NCBI RefSeq assembly: GCF_000520015.2
Contig: NZ_CP007044.2
Span: 558,001-622,000, forward strand
Direction of reading: 5' to 3'
Source of the DNA: Chania multitudinisentens RB-25
Lineage (GTDB): Bacteria; Pseudomonadota; Gammaproteobacteria; Enterobacterales; Enterobacteriaceae
Length of the DNA: 64,000 nt
In this document: piece by piece, positions 59,765-64,000 of the stretch
How positions within the stretch are numbered: position 1 is the first letter of the stretch
Layout: the number at the start of each line of letters is the position of its first letter
The notes under the pieces: model-generated
What the model was told of the DNA's origin: nothing
Database searches by the model: none
What the model saw: the letters and a program-made list of their open reading frames with translations, nothing else
Position numbers and translations under genes: made by a program

Positions 59765-61261
59765 CTACAACGTCGGTTCTCTGTCACTGAATATGCCGAG
59801 TTCATCCCAAATTTCATCAACGCGCGCACGCACCCTCTCATCCATCTGAATCGGACGGCCCCACTCACGCTGGGTTTCTCCCGGCCATTTATTCGTAGCA
59901 TCCAGGCCCATTTTCGAACCAAGACCAGAAACAGGCGAAGCGAAGTCCAGATAATCAATTGGCGTATTCTCCACCATCACGGTATCCCTTGCCGGGTCCA
60001 TGCGGGTGGTAATGGCCCAAATCACGTCATTCCAGTCACGCGCATTCACATCATCATCGCAGACGATCACAAATTTGGTATACATGAACTGCCGCAAGAA
60101 TGACCAAACGCCCATCATTACGCGTTTGGCATGCCCCGCATACTGTTTTTTAATGGTCACTACCGCCATACGGTACGAACATCCCTCTGGCGGCAGATAA
60201 AAATCCACAATTTCTGGAAACTGTTTTTGCAGGATCGGCACAAAGACTTCGTTTAGCGCCAGCCCCATTACCGCCGGTTCATCCGGCGGGCGCCCTGTAT
60301 AGGTTGAGTGATAAATAGGGTTCCGCCGCTGGGTAATATGGGTAACGGTGAATACCGGGAAGTGGTCGATCTCGTTATAATAGCCGGTATGATCGCCATA
60401 GGGGCCTTCTGGTGCCATTTCACCCGGTTCGATATACCCTTCCAGCACAATCTCTGCACTGGCTGGTACTTCAAGATCGCAAGAGAGGCACTTAACCACT
60501 TCGGTTTTATTGCCGCGCAACAGCCCGGCAAAAGCATATTCGGAAAGGTTATCCGGCACCGGCGTTACCGCACCGAGAATAGTGGCGGGATCGGCACCCA
60601 AGGCAACAGCAACCGGGAAACGTTCACCAGGATGTGCCTGGCACCATTCCAGATAATCCAGCGCGCCACCGCGATGCGACAACCAGCGCATAATCAATTT
60701 ATTCCGCCCTAATACCTGCTGGCGGTAGATACCGAGATTCTGGCGCTCTTTATGCGGGCCACGCGTGACAGTCAGCCCCCAGGTCACCAGCGGCGCAGCA
60801 TCTTCCGGCCAACAATGCATGACCGGGATACGTCCCAAATCAACATCATCTCCCTGCCACACCTGTTCCTGGCAGGGGGCAGACCCCAACACCTTGGTTG
60901 GCATATTGAGCACTTGCTTGAATTTGGGAACTTTATCAAACAGATCGCGGAAGCCTTTCGGTGGTTCCGGCTCTTTAAGGAACGCCAACAGTTTGCCCAC
61001 TTCACGCAACGCACTGACGTCTTCCTGCCCCATCCCCATCGCCACACGTTTAGCCGTACCAAACAAATTACACAGCACCGGCATATCGTAACCCTTCGGG
61101 TTTTCAAACAACAACGCCGGGCCGCCCGCACGCAGGGTACGATCGGCAATTTCTGTCATTTCCAGATAGGGATCAATCGGCTGGCTGATGCGTTTTAATT
61201 CCCCTCTCTTTTCCAGCAACGAGAGGAAATCGCGTAAATCACGGTATTTCATGCTGATCAT
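59765..61261 (-). CDS. ubiD: 4-hydroxy-3-polyprenylbenzoate decarboxylase
   Basis: 498 residues from the ATG at 61261, aligning with E. coli UbiD (497). Other in-frame starts are eight codons upstream (61285) and three downstream (61252). Decarboxylates the octaprenyl hydroxybenzoate intermediate in ubiquinone synthesis using prenylated FMN made by UbiX. Conserved blocks include the RAGGPALLFENPKG segment (about 45-58), ATILGAVTPVP, EGPYGDHTGYYN (about 278-289, with the catalytic Glu region) and HSTYTGRPPDEPA. Fre follows on the same strand. Confidence 0.97.
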   Translation of the reverse strand: MISMKYRDLRDFLSLLEKRGELKRISQPIDPYLEMTEIADRTLRAGGPALLFENPKGYDMPVLCNLFGTAKRVAMGMGQEDVSALREVGKLLAFLKEPEPPKGFRDLFDKVPKFKQVLNMPTKVLGSAPCQEQVWQGDDVDLGRIPVMHCWPEDAAPLVTWGLTVTRGPHKERQNLGIYRQQVLGRNKLIMRWLSHRGGALDYLEWCQAHPGERFPVAVALGADPATILGAVTPVPDNLSEYAFAGLLRGNKTEVVKCLSCDLEVPASAEIVLEGYIEPGEMAPEGPYGDHTGYYNEIDHFPVFTVTHITQRRNPIYHSTYTGRPPDEPAVMGLALNEVFVPILQKQFPEIVDFYLPPEGCSYRMAVVTIKKQYAGHAKRVMMGVWSFLRQFMYTKFVIVCDDDVNARDWNDVIWAITTRMDPARDTVMVENTPIDYLDFASPVSGLGSKMGLDATNKWPGETQREWGRPIQMDERVRARVDEIWDELGIFSDREPTL

Positions 61262-61339
61262 TATAACGGCCAGTAGGGAGGGCATTATAGGCCCTCTTCA
61301 CAGTTGTTGCTGCAATTTTGTTAAACGGGAATCAACACA

Positions 61340-62065
61340 TCAGTGACAAATGAATGGCACCAATGGGCGTAATGCCAAGGTGTCATGGTATTCCTGCGTT
61401 TCTACCCCATGGCGGAACACCTTAAACCCTTGCTGTTTGGCACTGAAGTAATGCAGATCGTTGCCACTAACGTGCAACAGGCTGCCTTCGCGTAATGCCA
61501 CAACGGATTCACTTGGGTTAACCGCACAAAACTCTGCCAGACGTTCATCACGGGTTTCCCCCATGTGGCCACTGATATGAGCATCAATATAGTGTGGGTT
61601 AATCTGTACTGGGAACAAACCCAGTGCGGGTAGCACCGCACTATTGCGTACCGGCATATCATTGGTGGTACGGATACTCGGTGTTGCCACGTTACAACCC
61701 GCACTCCAACCAACATAAGGTACATGGCGTTCACGCACTGCACGCTGGATCGGCACAATCAAGCCATTTTCGTGCAACATCTGATTCAGCATCCAGGTAT
61801 TACCACCGCTGATCAAGATACATTCGGCCTGCACGATCGCTGCCGCCGGAGACTCGGCATGATGAATACTGGTCACATTGATCCCCAGTACCTGAGTCAG
61901 TTCTTGCGCACGCTGATCATAGTCGTTACGGATCAGCGCATAGGGGATGAGTATCGCAGAACGAATATTACGGCGTTCAATCATCGCCAGCAGTTGGCTT
62001 TTGGCATAACCGAGCAACTCTGCTTCACCGGAAAGTTTGCCGTTACTCAGTAAAAACAGCTCCAT
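61340..62065 (-). CDS. pepE: Peptidase E (alpha-aspartyl dipeptidase)
   Basis: A 241-residue cytosolic serine peptidase of family S51, specific for N-terminal Asp dipeptides. The nucleophile elbow GWSAGCN (about 118-124) has the Ser, and the family Asp and His fall in the INPHYIDAH segment (about 154-162). Single gene between ubiD and rfaH. In E. coli K-12 pepE is elsewhere, so this is a local difference in gene order. Confidence 0.93.
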   Translation of the reverse strand: MELFLLSNGKLSGEAELLGYAKSQLLAMIERRNIRSAILIPYALIRNDYDQRAQELTQVLGINVTSIHHAESPAAAIVQAECILISGGNTWMLNQMLHENGLIVPIQRAVRERHVPYVGWSAGCNVATPSIRTTNDMPVRNSAVLPALGLFPVQINPHYIDAHISGHMGETRDERLAEFCAVNPSESVVALREGSLLHVSGNDLHYFSAKQQGFKVFRHGVETQEYHDTLALRPLVPFICH

Positions 62066-62309
62066 ATTTCTCCCTCAATCCAAGAATAATAATGACGCCA
62101 CATTGGCATATCTGGCACGTTTACCATACTGTGACAATAGCAAATTTAGAGCCTACATTTATACCGGAGCCACGCAGATAAGTGTGTGACTTTACTCTGA
62201 TTGCGGGTACCCACGCAGACAAAGTGATAATAAAGGAAAGATTAGCGTCACTAGGTATCCGTAGTGGCTTTTGGTATGCTTAACGGCTGACAGAAAGGCA
62301 TGTGAAATT

Positions 62310-62798
62310 ATGGAATCTTGGTATTTACTTTATTGTAAGCGCGGCCAACTTTTGCGGGCACAAGAACATCTGGTCAGGCAAGAGGTGAAATGCCTGAGCC
62401 CACTGATCGCTCTGGAAAAGATCGTTCGTGGCAAGCGCACGGTGCTCAATGAGCCGTTGTTCCCTAACTACCTGTTCGTTGAATTCGATCCAGAGCGCAT
62501 TCACACTACGACGATCAGCGCAACGCGAGGTGTCAGCCATTTTGTGCGTTTTGGCGCTTTGCCAGCACTCATTCCGTTACAGGTCATCGAAGAACTTCAG
62601 GCACATAGCGATAAACATCATATTGATCCGCAAACGCCACAGCCAGGCGACGTCGTTTTAATTACTGATGGAGTATTTGAAGGCCTGCAAGCAATTTACA
62701 CCGAACCCGATGGCGAAGCGCGTTCTATGCTGCTGTTGAAACTGCTCAACCAGCAAGTTAGCCAAAGCATTGATAACCGGCAATTCCAGAAGCTGTAA
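62310..62798 (+). CDS. rfaH: RfaH, operon-specific transcription antiterminator
   Basis: 162 residues from the ATG at 62310, identical in length to E. coli RfaH; 13 upstream codons are open but not conserved. NGN domain: SWYLLYCKRGQLLRAQEHLV (about 3-22), with SEPLF-like NEPLFPNYLFVEFDPE. ATRGVSHFVRFGA (about 72-84) lies on the ops-binding face. The C-terminal switch domain (VVLITDGVFEGLQAIYTEPD) refolds from helix to KOW barrel in E. coli. Acts on long LPS, capsule or toxin operons that carry ops; no ops site is seen in this window. Confidence 0.97.
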   Translation: MESWYLLYCKRGQLLRAQEHLVRQEVKCLSPLIALEKIVRGKRTVLNEPLFPNYLFVEFDPERIHTTTISATRGVSHFVRFGALPALIPLQVIEELQAHSDKHHIDPQTPQPGDVVLITDGVFEGLQAIYTEPDGEARSMLLLKLLNQQVSQSIDNRQFQKL

Positions 62799-62839
62799 TA
62801 CGCGCAGGCACCCACAGGTGCCTGCTTGATTATTAACGA

Positions 62840-63862
62840 TTAACGCTGCATCGTTTCATCATGCAACCACTGCGCTACACGCTTGGCGAAGTAGGTCAGC
62901 ACACCATCCGCCCCCGCACGTTTGAAACACATCAAAGACTCCATTACGGCTGGCTGTTCCTGTAGCCAACCATTCTGAATCGCGGCCATGTGCATCGCAT
63001 ACTCGCCAGAAACCTGGTAGGCAAAAGTAGGGACACCAAAGGATTCTTTTACACGGCGCACCACGTCCAGATATGGCATACCTGGTTTTACCATCACCAT
63101 ATCCGCTCCTTCTTGCAGGTCTTGCATAATTTCCTGCAACGCTTCATCACTGTTGGCCGGGTCCATCTGATAGGTCTTTTTATTGCCGCCTTTCAGGTTG
63201 CCACTAGAGCCCAACGCATCACGGAACGGGCCGTAGTAGCAAGAGGCGTATTTGGCGGAATACACCATAATCAGGGTATTCACCCACCCCTGCTGCTCCA
63301 ATCGATCGCGGATCGCACCAACGCGGCCATCCATCATGTCGCTGGGTGCCACAATCTCCGCCCCGGCTTCCGCATGAGACAGCGCCTGGCGCACCAGAAT
63401 TTCTTTGCTGATGTCGTTAACCACATAACCATGTTCATCGATCACCCCGTCCTGCCCATGCGAAGTGTAAGGATCGAGCGCCACATCGGTCAGGATCCCC
63501 AATTCAGGTACAGCGTCTTTCAACGCACGCACGGTGCGCTGCACCAGGCCATCAGGATTATAGGCTTCTTCCGCATGCAGTGATTTCAAACCGGGCTCAA
63601 TCACCGGGAATAAGGAGATCACCGGCACACCGAGTTTGGCAATGATTTCAGCCTCTTTGAGCAACAGATCGATCGTCATACGCGACACACCAGGCATGGA
63701 GGCAACCGTTTCCTGACGGTTGCTGCCTTCCATGACAAACACCGGGTAAATCAGGTCATTCACCGTCAATTGATTCTCTGCCACCAAACGACGGCTGAAA
63801 TCATGACGGCGCATACGGCGCATACGGCGGCCAGGGAACGTACCCGGAAATGCATAACTCAT
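62840..63862 (-). CDS. hemB: Delta-aminolevulinic acid dehydratase, magnesium-type
   Basis: 340 residues from the second ATG of an ATG-ATG pair, 7 bp after GAGGAG. A start six codons upstream (63880) overlaps the tatD stop and cannot be excluded. Makes porphobilinogen from two ALA molecules. Both active-site Lys are present (MVYSAKYAS and MVKPGMPYLD). The zinc loop with three Cys found in E. coli HemB is replaced by DVALDPYTSHGQDG (about 63449-63492), as in the Mg-dependent Pseudomonas aeruginosa enzyme, which the whole protein resembles more than E. coli HemB. Convergent with rfaH and codirectional with tatD. Confidence 0.95.
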   Translation of the reverse strand: MSYAFPGTFPGRRMRRMRRHDFSRRLVAENQLTVNDLIYPVFVMEGSNRQETVASMPGVSRMTIDLLLKEAEIIAKLGVPVISLFPVIEPGLKSLHAEEAYNPDGLVQRTVRALKDAVPELGILTDVALDPYTSHGQDGVIDEHGYVVNDISKEILVRQALSHAEAGAEIVAPSDMMDGRVGAIRDRLEQQGWVNTLIMVYSAKYASCYYGPFRDALGSSGNLKGGNKKTYQMDPANSDEALQEIMQDLQEGADMVMVKPGMPYLDVVRRVKESFGVPTFAYQVSGEYAMHMAAIQNGWLQEQPAVMESLMCFKRAGADGVLTYFAKRVAQWLHDETMQR

Positions 63863-63876
63863 CATTTTCTCCTCAC

Positions 63877-64000
63877 TCATACCAGCCGGAACAACCGGCG
63901 AGCGTTTTCATCAGTTTTTCTGCCTAGCCACTCGGGATCTTCCTGCCGCCAAACAGCAACCTGGCGGACGATATGGGGCAAAAAACAAGGTTCATTGCGG
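63877..64000 (-). CDS. tatD: TatD family deoxyribonuclease, 3' end only
   Basis: The last 40 codons run off the window edge. They read RNEPCFLPHIVRQVAVWRQE followed by DPEWLGRKTDENARRLFRLV, which is the conserved C-terminus of TatD (RRNEP...LPH, TDEN-type ending). TatD is a metal-dependent nuclease active on damaged or single-stranded DNA. The stop TGA overlaps the upstream candidate ATG of hemB (ATGA). Confidence 0.85.
   Translation of the reverse strand, partial: RNEPCFLPHIVRQVAVWRQEDPEWLGRKTDENARRLFRLV

Overview
The window reads as chromosome of a Yersiniaceae-type enterobacterium, most likely Serratia or a close relative. The ribosomal, RNA polymerase, thiamine, haem and fatty-acid genes are all close to Escherichia coli proteins. 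The gene order differs from E. coli K-12 in ways I associate with Serratia/Yersinia: hemG-rrn-murB, and rfaH next to a metal-variant hemB and tatD. The genus call is inference from gene content and order; no database was consulted. About 85% of the window is conserved housekeeping sequence. No phage, insertion sequence, CRISPR array or defence locus is visible.

Layout: 1-10328 is the 3' part of a giant type V autotransporter gene. Its passenger holds seven in-frame, nearly identical 1089-bp repeats followed by an eighth, eroded copy, other beta-helix repeats and a beta-barrel. 10.3-14.8 kb is a small accessory region: an orphan P-loop kinase, an exported gamma-glutamyltransferase-like protein, an exported VOC-fold protein, a possible 44-aa membrane protein and copies of a palindromic intergenic element. 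14.8-19.8 kb carries yjaH, hupA, yjaG, nfi, hemE and nudC on the minus strand, with divergent rsd. 19.9-25.6 kb is the TPP-riboswitch-controlled thiCEFSGH operon. 25.6-27.2 kb holds a tRNA-like relic and a shikimate-transporter-like gene. 27.3-39.5 kb is the minus-strand secE-nusG-rplKA-rplJL-rpoBC cluster with its L10 promoter, L10 leader and rplL-rpoB attenuator. 39.7-41.6 kb is the thrU-tyrU-glyT-thrT-tufB operon. 42.1-45.1 kb has coaA convergent with murB-birA.

45.4-50.9 kb is a complete minus-strand rRNA operon (16S, tRNA-Glu, 23S, 5S) with P1, P2, boxA and a terminator. 51.0-55.0 kb is pepQ-yigZ-trkH-hemG. 55.3-58.7 kb is fadBA, preceded by a near-perfect FadR operator. 59.0-64.0 kb holds fre, ubiD, pepE, rfaH, a magnesium-type hemB and the 3' end of tatD.

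Functionally the window joins transcription and translation capacity (rpoBC, ribosomal proteins, EF-Tu, tRNAs, rRNA, Rsd, NusG, RfaH) with cofactor metabolism (thiamine, haem, CoA, biotin, ubiquinone) and beta-oxidation. The points most worth a second look are the mosaic repeat array of the autotransporter, a multi-copy palindromic intergenic element, a yjaH start codon lying in the tetraloop of the hupA terminator, a tRNA relic with a stable-RNA-like promoter, and the small membrane ORF. I found no convincing wholly new multi-gene system.
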